Below are positions 39,974-49,498 of a DNA stretch of 64,000 nucleotides, piece by piece (position 1 is the first letter of the stretch; each line of letters opens with the position of its first letter). This DNA is from Roseateles_B sp041905785. GTDB taxonomy: Bacteria > Pseudomonadota > Gammaproteobacteria > Burkholderiales > Burkholderiaceae_C. A model generated the notes under the pieces. That model was not told the DNA's origin. It searched no databases and worked only from the letters and a program-made list of their open reading frames with translations. Location: contig JAYRKJ010000002.1 of the NCBI GenBank assembly GCA_041905785.1, forward strand, positions 62,001 to 126,000. The letters are read 5' to 3'. A program made the position numbers and the translations under genes.

Positions 39974-40564
39974 ATGTCCTCCTTGTCCCCCTGTTCCGAG
40001 CGTCAGCTGATGCATCGCCGCGCCATTGCCGTGCAGGTCTATGCGCGCGCCGACGGGCTGTTCGAGGTCGAGGCGGAGCTGCAGGACAGCAAGACGCGCG
40101 ACATTCCCCTGGCCGGCGGCATCCGGCGTGCCGGCGAGCCTGTGCACGACATGGGCCTGTGGCTGGTCGTGGACCGCCACCTGGACATCCTGGCGGCAAG
40201 CTCCAGCACGCGCTGGATGCCCTATCCCGGCCAGTGCGGCCAGCACGGCGACGCCTACCGGCAACTGGTGGGCCTGAACCTGATGACCGGGTTCCGGGCT
40301 GCGGTCAAGCAGCGCCTGGCTGGCGTCAAGGGCTGCACCCACCTCACCGAGCTCTGCCAGCACCTGCCCACCGCGGTGATCCAGGCCTTCGCGGGCGTGG
40401 TGCTGGATGTGCGCGAAGGCGCGGAAGATGGCACGCCACCCTTCCAGATCGACCGCTGCCACGCACTTCGCAGCGACGGTGCCGTGGTGCAAACTCATTA
40501 CCCTCGCTGGTATCGCGGCGCGGCGGTGACCCCGCCAGCCGCCGGTAACGGCAACCTTTCCTGA
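39974..40564 (+). CDS. DUF2889 protein
   Basis: A 196-residue protein matching DUF2889: HRRAIAVQVYARADGLFEVEAEL, DMGLWLVVDRHLDI, then GFRAAVKQRLAGVKGCTHLTELC. The function is unknown, though the family occurs next to varied metabolic genes in betaproteobacteria. The ATG at 39974 lies 24 bases after a T-run. It is 24 bases before sucC and may share its transcript. Confidence 0.85.
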   Translation: MSSLSPCSERQLMHRRAIAVQVYARADGLFEVEAELQDSKTRDIPLAGGIRRAGEPVHDMGLWLVVDRHLDILAASSSTRWMPYPGQCGQHGDAYRQLVGLNLMTGFRAAVKQRLAGVKGCTHLTELCQHLPTAVIQAFAGVVLDVREGAEDGTPPFQIDRCHALRSDGAVVQTHYPRWYRGAAVTPPAAGNGNLS

Positions 40565-40588
40565 CTATCCATCAAGCGAGACCTCCCC

Positions 40589-41749
<1,161 letters not shown>

Positions 41750-41769
41750 GCCCAGCAAGGAATAGAACC

Positions 41770-42663
41770 ATGAGCATCTACATCAACAAGGACACCAAGG
41801 TCATCACCCAGGGCATCACGGGCAAGACCGGTCAATTCCACACCCTGGGCTGCCAGGCCTACGCGAACGGCAAGAATGCCTTCGTCGCCGGCGTGAACCC
41901 CAAGAAGGCGGGTGAGAAGTTCTCCGACATCCCCATCTACGCCACCGTCAAGGAAGCGGCAAGCCAGACCGGCGCCACCGTGTCCGTGATCTACGTGCCG
42001 CCCGCCGGCGCTGCTGCCGCCATCTGGGAAGCCGTTGAAGCCGACCTGGACCTGGCCATCTGCATCACCGAAGGCATTCCCGTGCGTGACATGCTGGAAG
42101 TGCGCAACAAGATGAAGGCCAAGGAAGCCGCCGGCGGCAAGAAGACCCTGCTGCTGGGCCCCAACTGCCCGGGCCTGATCACCCCGGAAGAGATCAAGAT
42201 CGGCATCATGCCCGGCCACATCCACCGCAAGGGCCGCATCGGCGTGGTCTCGCGCTCCGGCACGCTGACCTATGAAGCCGTGGCGCAGCTGACCGAGCTG
42301 GGCATCGGCCAGTCCTCGGCCGTCGGCATCGGTGGTGACCCGATCAACGGCCTGAAGCACATCGACGTGATGCAGGCCTTCAACGACGATCCGGACACCG
42401 ATGCCGTGATCATGATCGGCGAGATCGGTGGCCCGGACGAGGCCGAAGCCGCCCGCTGGTGCAAGGCCAATATGAAGAAGCCCATCGTCGGCTTCATCGC
42501 TGGCGTTACCGCCCCTCCGGGCAAGCGCATGGGCCACGCCGGCGCGCTGATCTCCGGTGGCGCCGACACGGCCGATGCCAAGCTGGCCATCATGGAAGAG
42601 TGCGGCTTCAAGGTGACCCGCAATCCGTCCGAGATGGGCCGCATCCTGAAGTCGCTGCTGTAA
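41770..42663 (+). CDS. sucD: Succinyl-CoA synthetase alpha subunit
   Basis: A 297-residue subunit that binds CoA and carries the phosphorylated His. Marks are VITQGITGKTGQFHTLGC (CoA site), LLGPNCPGLITPEE, and GRIGVVSRSGTLTYE; the active His lies in GHAGALISGGADTADAK. The start MSIYINKDTK is typical. A strong terminator follows at 42763. Confidence 0.97.
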   Translation: MSIYINKDTKVITQGITGKTGQFHTLGCQAYANGKNAFVAGVNPKKAGEKFSDIPIYATVKEAASQTGATVSVIYVPPAGAAAAIWEAVEADLDLAICITEGIPVRDMLEVRNKMKAKEAAGGKKTLLLGPNCPGLITPEEIKIGIMPGHIHRKGRIGVVSRSGTLTYEAVAQLTELGIGQSSAVGIGGDPINGLKHIDVMQAFNDDPDTDAVIMIGEIGGPDEAEAARWCKANMKKPIVGFIAGVTAPPGKRMGHAGALISGGADTADAKLAIMEECGFKVTRNPSEMGRILKSLL

Positions 42664-42762
42664 GCGAGTCGCCCCTCGCCGTCGCTGCGTGGTTCCACGC
42701 ACGGGGCGGTGGTGCGGGCGACGGACAATCCGTCAGGCCAGCTGGTCTGACCCATTCACGTC

Positions 42763-42784
42763 AAAGGGGGCTTCGGCCCCTTTT
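42763..42784 (+). terminator. Intrinsic terminator of sucCD
   Basis: AAAGGGG and CCCCTTTT arms surround a UUCG-type loop (GGC-TTCG-GCC) and end in TTTT, about 100 bases past sucD. Confidence 0.85.
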
Positions 42785-42876
42785 GGCGCTTTTGATGTCG
42801 GCCGGATCTGGGGTCAGGCCTCGAAACCCCGTAGACTGATCTGGCTGACGGCCTCCAATCTCAATTCCTTGCGCAA

Positions 42877-43593
42877 ATGGACATGCTCACAAGCCCAGAG
42901 TTCTGGCTGGCCGTAGGTCAGATCATCATGATCGACATCCTGCTGGGTGGCGACAATGCGGTCGTGATTGCCCTGGCCTGCCGCAAGCTGCCGGACAACC
43001 AGCGAACCAAGGGCATCATCTGGGGCACTGTCGGCGCCATCGTGCTGCGTGTGGTGTTGATCTTTTTCGCGCTGACCCTGCTCAAGCTGCCTTACCTGAA
43101 GCTGATCGGCGCGGCCCTGCTGCTGTGGATCGGCATCAAGCTGCTGGTTCCTGAGGACGAGGACGGGCATGGCGACATCCAGGCCAGCGACAGACTCTGG
43201 GCTGCGGTGAAGACCGTGATCCTGGCGGATCTGGTGATGAGCGTGGACAACGTCATTGCCATTGCCGGGGCTGCCGAGGGTGCGGGTGGCGGGCATCAGA
43301 TGCCCCTGGTCATCTTCGGTCTGCTGGTGTCCGTCCCCATCATCGTCTGGGGCAGCCAACTGGTGATCCGGCTGATGGACCGCTTTCCGATGATCATCAC
43401 CCTGGGCGGCATGCTGCTGGGGTGGATCGCGGGCACCATGGCGCTCAGCGACCCGGCAGTGCTGGAACGCATCGTGCCGGGCCAGACGGCAGCGCCTGCG
43501 CTGTGGCATTACGCGTCCGGCGTCCTGGGTGCTTTGGCCGTGCTGGCCGCCGGCCGGTTGATGTCTCGGCGCACCGAGCCGGCCAGCGACTGA
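42877..43593 (+). CDS. TerC-family membrane protein, YjbE-type
   Basis: A 238-residue protein with seven membrane helices. The two family motifs with conserved acidic residues are present: MIDILLGGDNAVVIALA and LADLVMSVDNVIAIAGAAE. TerC-family proteins move or help to insert metals such as manganese into exported enzymes. The YjbE subgroup is common next to central-metabolism genes in Burkholderiales. I looked for a yybP-ykoY riboswitch upstream and saw no GGGGAGTAG core. It lies 10 bases before the kinase gene. Confidence 0.88.
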   Translation: MDMLTSPEFWLAVGQIIMIDILLGGDNAVVIALACRKLPDNQRTKGIIWGTVGAIVLRVVLIFFALTLLKLPYLKLIGAALLLWIGIKLLVPEDEDGHGDIQASDRLWAAVKTVILADLVMSVDNVIAIAGAAEGAGGGHQMPLVIFGLLVSVPIIVWGSQLVIRLMDRFPMIITLGGMLLGWIAGTMALSDPAVLERIVPGQTAAPALWHYASGVLGALAVLAAGRLMSRRTEPASD

Positions 43594-43602
43594 GGCCCGG
43601 AC

Positions 43603-44685
43603 ATGAGCACGGGGGGTTTTCTGCGCAAATGGTTCGGGCGACTTCGCGCCGAGCAGGCCGCGCAGATGCCGGCTGCGGCGCAGCCTCCCGCCGCCGAGGG
43701 CGTGGCGAGTGCGCCGCCCGCTGCGGAGGCCCTGAAGGTGCGCTACCTGCTGGGCGAGGAAATCGGCCGCGGCGCCATGGCCATCGTCTACAAGGCCACC
43801 GAACGATCCACCGGCCGCCAGCTGGCGCTCAAGCGCCTGGCCCTTCAACGCGAGTTCTCCCAGGAGGATCTGGCCGATGTGCGCGCGCGCTTCATGCGCG
43901 AGGCGCGCGCCGCAGCCCATCTGCAGCATCCGGACATCCTGCGCGTGCTGGACGCGGGTGAAGCAGAAGGCGATACCTGGATCGCGATGGAATATGTGCT
44001 CGGCCGCGACCTGAGCCACTTCACCCGGCCGGGTGATCTCCTGCCCGTGGCCGAGGTGCTGCAGCTGGTCGCCCGGCTGGCTCGTGCCCTGCACTACGCC
44101 CACAGCCATGGCGTGGTACACCGGGACATCAAGCCGGCCAACATCATGCTGGACCGCGTCAGCCACAGCGTGAAGCTGATGGACTTCGGCATCGCACGCA
44201 TCGCCGACGGCAGCCGCACCCGGACCGGCCTGGTGCTGGGCACGCCGTCCTTCATGTCGCCGGAGCAGCTGGCGGGCTTGCAGGTGGATGGCCGCAGCGA
44301 CCTGTATTCCCTGGGTGTGTTGCTCTTCCAGCTGCTGACCGGGCAGCTGCCGCACCAGGCCGAGTCCATGGCCAAGCTGATGTACCGCATTGCCAACGAG
44401 ACGCCGCCAGATGTGCGCCACTTCCGGCCCGAGCTGCCCGAAGCCTTGGCCATGGTGCTGGCGCTGGCCCTGGAGAAGCGTCCCGAGCTCCGCTATGCCA
44501 ATGGCGAGCAGTTCGCGCAGGACCTGGAGGCCGTGCTGCAGCAGCTGCCGGCCGAGCCTGCACCTCCCTCGCCTTCCTCAGAAAACCCGGCGGGAACCGA
44601 GGCATTCGCACAAACACTGCGCCTCAGTGGCCAGGTTCCGGTGCAGAATGCCGCCTCCCAGCCACCGAAAGATTCCCAAGCATGA
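43603..44685 (+). CDS. Hanks-type serine/threonine protein kinase
   Basis: A 360-residue soluble kinase. The glycine loop is IGRGAMAIVYKA, the ATP-binding Lys lies in LALKRLAL, the catalytic loop is HRDIKPANIMLD, the metal-binding motif DFGIARI, and the activation segment ends GTPSFMSPEQ. The N-terminal 45 residues and the C-terminal 55 residues are low complexity, and no membrane helix or PASTA repeat is present. It overlaps the PP2C gene by four bases, and an FHA protein follows, forming a write-erase-read module. The substrates are unknown. A type IV pilin gene follows the module. Confidence 0.93.
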   Translation: MSTGGFLRKWFGRLRAEQAAQMPAAAQPPAAEGVASAPPAAEALKVRYLLGEEIGRGAMAIVYKATERSTGRQLALKRLALQREFSQEDLADVRARFMREARAAAHLQHPDILRVLDAGEAEGDTWIAMEYVLGRDLSHFTRPGDLLPVAEVLQLVARLARALHYAHSHGVVHRDIKPANIMLDRVSHSVKLMDFGIARIADGSRTRTGLVLGTPSFMSPEQLAGLQVDGRSDLYSLGVLLFQLLTGQLPHQAESMAKLMYRIANETPPDVRHFRPELPEALAMVLALALEKRPELRYANGEQFAQDLEAVLQQLPAEPAPPSPSSENPAGTEAFAQTLRLSGQVPVQNAASQPPKDSQA

Positions 44686-45470
44686 GTCTGGAGTTCTTCA
44701 GCGCGACCGACGTCGGCCGAGCCCGTGACAACAACGAGGACTCGGTCGCCGTGGACGAAGCGGCGCAGCTGGCCGTGCTGGCGGACGGCATGGGCGGCTA
44801 CAACGCGGGCGAGGTGGCCAGCCAGATGCTGACCAGCTTCATCAAGTCCGAACTGGGCCGCTGGCTGAGGGAGGGGGGCGCCGCGGCGACCCTTCAGGAC
44901 GTCAAGCGCGCCATGGACATCTGCGTGGACAACGCCAACCGCGCCATCTTCAACGCCGCCAATACCAATCCGCGCTATGCCGGCATGGGCACCACCCTGG
45001 TGCTGTCCGTCTTCCGCGGCGACACCCTGCTGCTGGGCCATGTGGGGGATTCCCGTGCCTACCGCTTGCGCGGCGGCCAGCTGGCCCAGCTGACCCGGGA
45101 CCATTCCCTGCTGCAGGAGCAGCTGGACGCCGGCCTGCTGACGCCCGAGGAGGCGGTGTTTTCCAGCAACAAGAACCTGGTGACCCGCGCTGTGGGCGTG
45201 GAAGATACCGTGCTGCTGGAGTTGCACGAGCACGACGTCCAGCCCGGCGATCTTTTCCTCATGTGTTCGGATGGACTGTCCGATATGCTGGATGAGTCCG
45301 CCCTGGCACAGTTGCTGCTTCGTAATGCCTCGTTGTCCGAAACGACCCTGTCCCTCATTGACGCGGCCAATGACATGGGCGGCAAGGATAATATTGCGAT
45401 CGTCCTGGCCCGGGCTGAGGGGCGCTCCAAGTCCGGTGCCCGGCCTTGGTGGCCCTTCGGACGCAAGTGA
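44682..45470 (+). CDS. PP2C-family serine/threonine protein phosphatase
   Basis: A 262-residue metal-dependent phosphatase. Marks are ATDVGRARDNNEDSVAVD, LADGMGGYNAGEVAS, VGDSRAYRLRGGQL, LTRDHSL and MCSDGLSDML, supplying the acidic metal ligands of the PPM fold. The ATG overlaps the kinase stop, so kinase and phosphatase are made together. It probably reverses the action of the kinase. Confidence 0.95.
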   Translation: MSLEFFSATDVGRARDNNEDSVAVDEAAQLAVLADGMGGYNAGEVASQMLTSFIKSELGRWLREGGAAATLQDVKRAMDICVDNANRAIFNAANTNPRYAGMGTTLVLSVFRGDTLLLGHVGDSRAYRLRGGQLAQLTRDHSLLQEQLDAGLLTPEEAVFSSNKNLVTRAVGVEDTVLLELHEHDVQPGDLFLMCSDGLSDMLDESALAQLLLRNASLSETTLSLIDAANDMGGKDNIAIVLARAEGRSKSGARPWWPFGRK

Positions 45471-45549
45471 GTGACGGCTTACCCGGCAGCGGGCGCAAGA
45501 GACAATGCGGCAGGCTGCGGCACAGAAGCAACAAGATTTGAGGTCAACA

Positions 45550-46203
45550 ATGGGCAAGCTGGTGGTTTCGCTCGACGGTGTGGTGATCAAGGAAGTGCAG
45601 ATCACCAAGGACAAGACCACGCTGGGTCGGCGCCCCTACAACGACATCGTGATCGACAACCTGGCGGTCAGCGGCGAGCATGCCGTGCTGCAGATGGTGG
45701 GCGCCGATGTCTTCATCGAGGACCTCAACTCCACCAACGGCACCTACATCAACGGCAAGGCCATCAAGAAGCAGCTGCTGGCCAATAACGATGTGGTGGA
45801 AGTCGGCAAGTACAAGATCCGCTACCTGGTCGAAGAGAACGCCGACTACGAAAAAACCATGATCCTGAAGCCGGGCGCCACCTCGCCCAGCGGCTTCGGC
45901 ATGCCTTCGGGCTTCGGCAGCTTCCCTACGGCGGCCAATACCAACCCGGCGTCGATCAAGGTGCTCAACGGTGCGGCCGCGGGTCGCGAGGTCAGCCTGA
46001 CCAAGGTCGTGACCACCGTCGGCAAGCCCGGCGTGCAGGTGGCGTCCATCACCAAGCGGCCCAGCGGCTACGTGCTGGCGCACGTGGAAGGCCAGTCGCG
46101 CCCGACCATCAACGGCAGCCCGCTGGTGGGTGAGTCCGTCGCGCTCAAGAGCGGTGACGTGATCGAGCTGGCCGGCACGCAAATGCAGTTCCTGCAGGCC
46201 TGA
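45550..46203 (+). CDS. FHA-domain protein, likely with two FHA domains
   Basis: A 217-residue protein. The N-terminal FHA domain (residues about 1-95) has TTLGRRPYNDIVID, the phosphothreonine-contacting segment AVSGEHAVL, and LNSTNGTYINGKAI. A linker rich in Gly/Pro/Ser (GFGMPSGFGSFP) leads to a second, more degenerate FHA-like domain with TTVGKPGVQVASITK and PTINGSPLVGESVALKSGD. It should bind phosphothreonine peptides made by the neighbouring kinase. MTILKPGA-type Thr in YEKTMILKPG could itself be a kinase target. The ATG at 45550 is family-typical. Confidence 0.9.
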   Translation: MGKLVVSLDGVVIKEVQITKDKTTLGRRPYNDIVIDNLAVSGEHAVLQMVGADVFIEDLNSTNGTYINGKAIKKQLLANNDVVEVGKYKIRYLVEENADYEKTMILKPGATSPSGFGMPSGFGSFPTAANTNPASIKVLNGAAAGREVSLTKVVTTVGKPGVQVASITKRPSGYVLAHVEGQSRPTINGSPLVGESVALKSGDVIELAGTQMQFLQA

Positions 46204-46415
46204 AGCGCGGCTCCCCCGGCCGGGGGAAGCCCGCCGTGCAGAGTTCACGGCCCCAGCGACTGCAATCACCACCCGTACATTTAGCGGGCCGAATCGGGAC
46301 TTCGACGCTACCCAGGCCATGGGGCCCGGCGTAAAGTGCCAGCACCCGACCCTGCCGCGGCCTGGCTGCACTTGCTGCGGTGGGTTTGCTGTCTGCCCCC
46401 CAGTTTGAGCTTTCC

Positions 46416-47192
46416 ATGAACATCCGCGTCCTGGGCTGTTCCGGCGCCATTGCCGCCGGCTACAAGACCACCGCCTTTTTGCTCGATGACGATGTCCTGA
46501 TCGACGCGGGCACGGGCGTGGGCGACCTGGAACTGTCGGCCCTTGCACGCGTCGATCACATCCTGGTCAGCCATGCCCACCTGGACCATGTGCTGGGCAT
46601 TCCCTTGCTGGCGGACTCCGTGATGCGCCTGCGCATGCAGACCGGCCGGCCGCCCATCCAGGTCCATGCGCTGCCCGAGACCCTGGACGCCCTTCGCCAG
46701 CACATCTTCAACGGCGTGATCTGGCCCGACTTCACGCGCCTTCCGGAGCCCGGCCGCCCCGTGCTGCAGTTGCAGCCGCTGGCCGTGGGCGAGCGTCGGA
46801 CTTTTGGGCGGAGCCAGATCGAGGTGCTCAGCGCCTCCCACACCGTGCCGGCCTGCGGTTTTGCGGTCGATGGCGGCGCGGCGGGGCACTGGGTTTTCAC
46901 CGGCGACACGGGTCCCAATCCGGCCCTGTGGGCTCGCCTGGCCGAGATCAAGGTGGCGCAACTGGTCATCGAGACCGCCTTTGGCGACGATGAATGCGAG
47001 CTGGCGCGCATTTCCCAGCATCTGTGCCCGCGCTCCCTCGCCCTGGAACTGCGTCATTTCAGTCAAGCGGCCGAGGTCTACATCACCCACATCAAGCCGG
47101 GTGAGATCGAGCCCGTGATGCAGGCCATCCATGCGCTGGACAAGCGCCACAGCGTCAGCGCACTGCATGCCGGCCAGCTGATGCAGCTGTGA
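46416..47192 (+). CDS. MBL-fold class II 3',5'-cyclic-nucleotide phosphodiesterase-like protein
   Basis: A 258-residue protein matching the class II cyclic-nucleotide phosphodiesterase pattern: MNIRVLGCSGAIAAGYKTT, VSHAHLDHVLGIPLLADSV with the zinc ligands, SHTVPACGFAVD, FTGDTGPNPALW, and TAFGDDE. Family members hydrolyse cAMP. The ATG at 46416 gives the standard start. It has no visible signal peptide. It is placed after the kinase, phosphatase and FHA genes and before pilA, so cAMP or phosphorylation control of surface structures is a reasonable inference. Confidence 0.85.
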   Translation: MNIRVLGCSGAIAAGYKTTAFLLDDDVLIDAGTGVGDLELSALARVDHILVSHAHLDHVLGIPLLADSVMRLRMQTGRPPIQVHALPETLDALRQHIFNGVIWPDFTRLPEPGRPVLQLQPLAVGERRTFGRSQIEVLSASHTVPACGFAVDGGAAGHWVFTGDTGPNPALWARLAEIKVAQLVIETAFGDDECELARISQHLCPRSLALELRHFSQAAEVYITHIKPGEIEPVMQAIHALDKRHSVSALHAGQLMQL

Positions 47193-47258
47193 AGTCGGCG
47201 GGTCCGCCCGCCCATCCGCTTGCATGCTTTGCTGACCTTCGTTTACCTTCTGCAACTT

Positions 47259-47338
47259 CTGGAGCTGACCATTTTTGTCAGCTCTTTTTCCAGCCGACCA
47301 ATTGCGCCAGCAGGCCTGACAAAAATGGTCAATTCCAG
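47259..47338. promoter_or_regulatory. Long inverted repeat upstream of pilA, candidate PilR enhancer
   Basis: TGACCATTTTTGTCAG (47266-47281) and its exact complement CTGACAAAAATGGTCA (47316-47331) face each other. Including flanking CTGGA the arms match at 21 of 23 positions (47259-47281 against 47316-47338). Each arm holds a T-tract followed by TGTC, like PilR sites known upstream of pilA in Pseudomonas. The repeat lies 47-126 bases before the sigma-54 promoter, where an enhancer-binding protein would sit. Confidence 0.7.
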
Positions 47339-47384
47339 GGCTTACCAGCGTGACTTTTGCCCTGCGTACCGCACAATGGCCGGC

Positions 47385-47400
47385 TGGCACGACCCCTGCA
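47385..47400 (+). promoter_or_regulatory. Sigma-54 promoter of pilA
   Basis: TGGCAC-GACCC-CTGCA matches the -24/-12 consensus TGGCAC-N5-TTGCA at all but one position. The GG and GC doublets are ten bases apart. The predicted start is near 47411, 37 bases before the pilA ATG, which has an AGGAG ribosome site. Confidence 0.85.
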
Positions 47401-47447
47401 TTCAGGGGGGCTGTCCCAACCCCTCATTCTTCTCGTAGGAGTTTGTT

Positions 47448-47912
47448 ATGAAGCGCGTCCAACAAGGTTTCACCCTGATTGAACTGATGATCGTCGTGGC
47501 GATCATCGGCATCCTGGCTGCTGTGGCGATCCCGCAGTACAAGGACTATGTGGCCAAGTCCAAGATTGGCAACGCCATTGTCGTTGTTGATACGTGGAAG
47601 ACGGCATTCGGTGTCTGCGTGCAGGAGAATGGCGGAGACGCCACGAACTGCACCGTTGGCAAGAATGGCATTCCGGACGACAAGACTACCGGCGTTTCCA
47701 AGGAAGTCCTCAAGGTCGTGACGCCGTCGGCAGGCACGTTCGTTATGACTTTCAGGGGCAAGGAAGACGTGGGTACCGATCTCGCGGACGGCACGATCAC
47801 CTTTGAGGCCGCTGTCACCGACACCACCATCACCTGGAAGACCACGCCTGGATCCTCCATTACCAACAAGGTGCTCGTCGACCACATCAAGAAGACCAAT
47901 ATGGGTACCTGA
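47448..47912 (+). CDS. pilA: Type IV major pilin
   Basis: A 154-residue prepilin. The short leader MKRVQQG is cut before Phe by PilD, exposing FTLIELMIVVAIIGILAAVA, the hydrophobic assembly helix with Glu5. The globular domain has two Cys twelve residues apart (CVQENGGDATNC) instead of a C-terminal disulphide loop, which is atypical of the group II pilins and closer to short pilins. Ser/Thr-rich surface segments could be glycosylated by the adjacent ligases. Sigma-54 promoter and inverted repeat upstream; terminator downstream. Confidence 0.94.
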   Translation: MKRVQQGFTLIELMIVVAIIGILAAVAIPQYKDYVAKSKIGNAIVVVDTWKTAFGVCVQENGGDATNCTVGKNGIPDDKTTGVSKEVLKVVTPSAGTFVMTFRGKEDVGTDLADGTITFEAAVTDTTITWKTTPGSSITNKVLVDHIKKTNMGT

Positions 47913-47939
47913 TCTTCTGCGATAGCGAATGCTGATTTG

Positions 47940-47965
47940 GGGCCCCTCCGGGGGCCCTTGCTATT
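47940..47965 (+). terminator. Intrinsic terminator of pilA
   Basis: GGGCCCC (47940-47946) pairs with GGGGCCC (47951-47957), followed by TTGCTATT, 28 bases past the pilA stop. Confidence 0.75.
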
Positions 47966-48087
47966 GGTGCTATCTGTTACGTCTTGCGTGGGGCCCCTTT
48001 GTCAAAAATCGCAGAGTACCAAACGCCTGAATCGCGAGTTCGAGCGAGAAAAAGCTCTCCTGTAAGGGTACGTGAGGAAACACCAAG

Positions 48088-49461
48088 GTGAAAACTCAGG
48101 GCGGGATTCGGGGCATGCACCGGCAAGTCACCGCAGGGTTGCTGCTGGCATTTTTGACGCTGATACCCTGGATACCCCATACCACCCACAGCGCCTATGA
48201 CACGGGCCGCGTCTGGCAAAGCGGCTTGATGCTTTTCGCAGCGTTCGGTTCAGGCGCATGGGCTTGGGCGCAGCTTCGGTGGCGTTTTTTGTGGTGGCTG
48301 GTGCTGTTGTTGAGCCTGGCGTCCATGCTGTCCTCCGCCGTGCCTCTGGTGGCGGCGCGGGAAATGGCGATGTACATGGGTCTGCTCGCGCTGGCCATCA
48401 TTTGTTGGCAGATGAGTGCTGATGAGCGCGGATTCGTGTTGGACGGCTTGGTGCTGGGATGGCTTGCCTACGGGCTGCAGGTGCTGATCTTTGCCATGCT
48501 TGCCATCATGCAAGCTGAGCCACTCCACCCCTGGAGGCTTTTGAGCGGTTTCGACAACCCTCGTTACCTGAACCACGTACAAGTCGTAGTCATCCCACTG
48601 CTGTTGTCTCGTGCACAGGCGCCGGGCGTGCCGGCTTGGCTTCGTCGTGCTGCGTGGTCAGCGCTTGTCCTGCAAGGATTTCTGCTCGGTATCAGCCAGG
48701 GGCGGTCCGTTGTTGTGGCCTTGCTTGGCGCGCTGCTCGTGATGCTGACCTTGGGGGGGGCGCAAGGCCGCCGCGCAGCAATGCTGCTGTTGGGCAGCCT
48801 GCTGGCGGGCGCTGGGCTCTATTACGTCGTTTGTCGTGCCTTGCCCCAAGTCCTGGATCAGTCCATGCAGGGCTATGCGTTGACGGTCGACCAGATCAGC
48901 AACAGTCATTCCCGCGGGTACTTGTGGGGAATTGCAGGGCAGCACATTCGAGCGCATCCATGGCTTGGCGTGGGCCCGATGCACTTTGCCCATGACATCA
49001 ACCGTGCTGGCGCACATCCTCATAATCTGTATCTTCAGTGGGCTGCAGAGTTCGGTCTGCCGGCGGCGGTGCTGGCAGTTGGCTTGTTGGCCGATGCGTT
49101 GGTGTACAGGGGGCGTCAGATCTGCCGCGGCACTGACCCAAACGCGCTCATTCTTTACGCCGGTATGGTGGCTGTGCTGCTGGATGCATGCTTTTCTGGC
49201 AACTTGGTCATGCCTTTATCCCAAACCTACATTGCGTTGCTTTGGGGGTGGGGGTCGCATGGCGGGCGCGCCGTCGAAATGCCAACTGGCACGAGGAGCG
49301 GTCCTTGGCGCACCGTTTTGGTATGTTTGCTTCTGCTGCTTTACTGCATACCCACGTGGAAGGAGTTTGGCCTGGAAGAGCCTGCGATTGGCAACGGGCT
49401 GCCGGGCGACAAGCTCGACAGTAGACGTAACCCGCGCTTTTGGCAGCAAGGCTGGTTCTAG
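48088..49461 (+). CDS. O-antigen ligase/polymerase-family membrane protein
   Basis: A 457-residue protein with about 12 membrane helices and a large periplasmic loop carrying the Wzy_C pattern: HPWLGVGPMHFAHD, then AHPHNLYLQWAAEFGLP. It probably transfers or polymerises lipid-linked sugars at the periplasmic face. Its place between pilA and a PglL-like gene suggests pilin glycosylation. Base composition is clearly lower in GC, with codon use unlike its neighbours (many TTG, GTT, GCA), so recent acquisition is plausible. The start codon could also be the ATG at 48115. Confidence 0.8.
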   Translation: MKTQGGIRGMHRQVTAGLLLAFLTLIPWIPHTTHSAYDTGRVWQSGLMLFAAFGSGAWAWAQLRWRFLWWLVLLLSLASMLSSAVPLVAAREMAMYMGLLALAIICWQMSADERGFVLDGLVLGWLAYGLQVLIFAMLAIMQAEPLHPWRLLSGFDNPRYLNHVQVVVIPLLLSRAQAPGVPAWLRRAAWSALVLQGFLLGISQGRSVVVALLGALLVMLTLGGAQGRRAAMLLLGSLLAGAGLYYVVCRALPQVLDQSMQGYALTVDQISNSHSRGYLWGIAGQHIRAHPWLGVGPMHFAHDINRAGAHPHNLYLQWAAEFGLPAAVLAVGLLADALVYRGRQICRGTDPNALILYAGMVAVLLDACFSGNLVMPLSQTYIALLWGWGSHGGRAVEMPTGTRSGPWRTVLVCLLLLLYCIPTWKEFGLEEPAIGNGLPGDKLDSRRNPRFWQQGWF

Positions 49462-49498
49462 TTTTTTTTCCTCGCAGTGAATCGATAGACTGCAGCGT

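Noticed and set aside
42664..42876. Second yybP-ykoY riboswitch before the YjbE-type TerC gene
   Set aside because: No GGGGAGTAG core and no closing GGCC/AGACC element. The only structure is the sucCD terminator.
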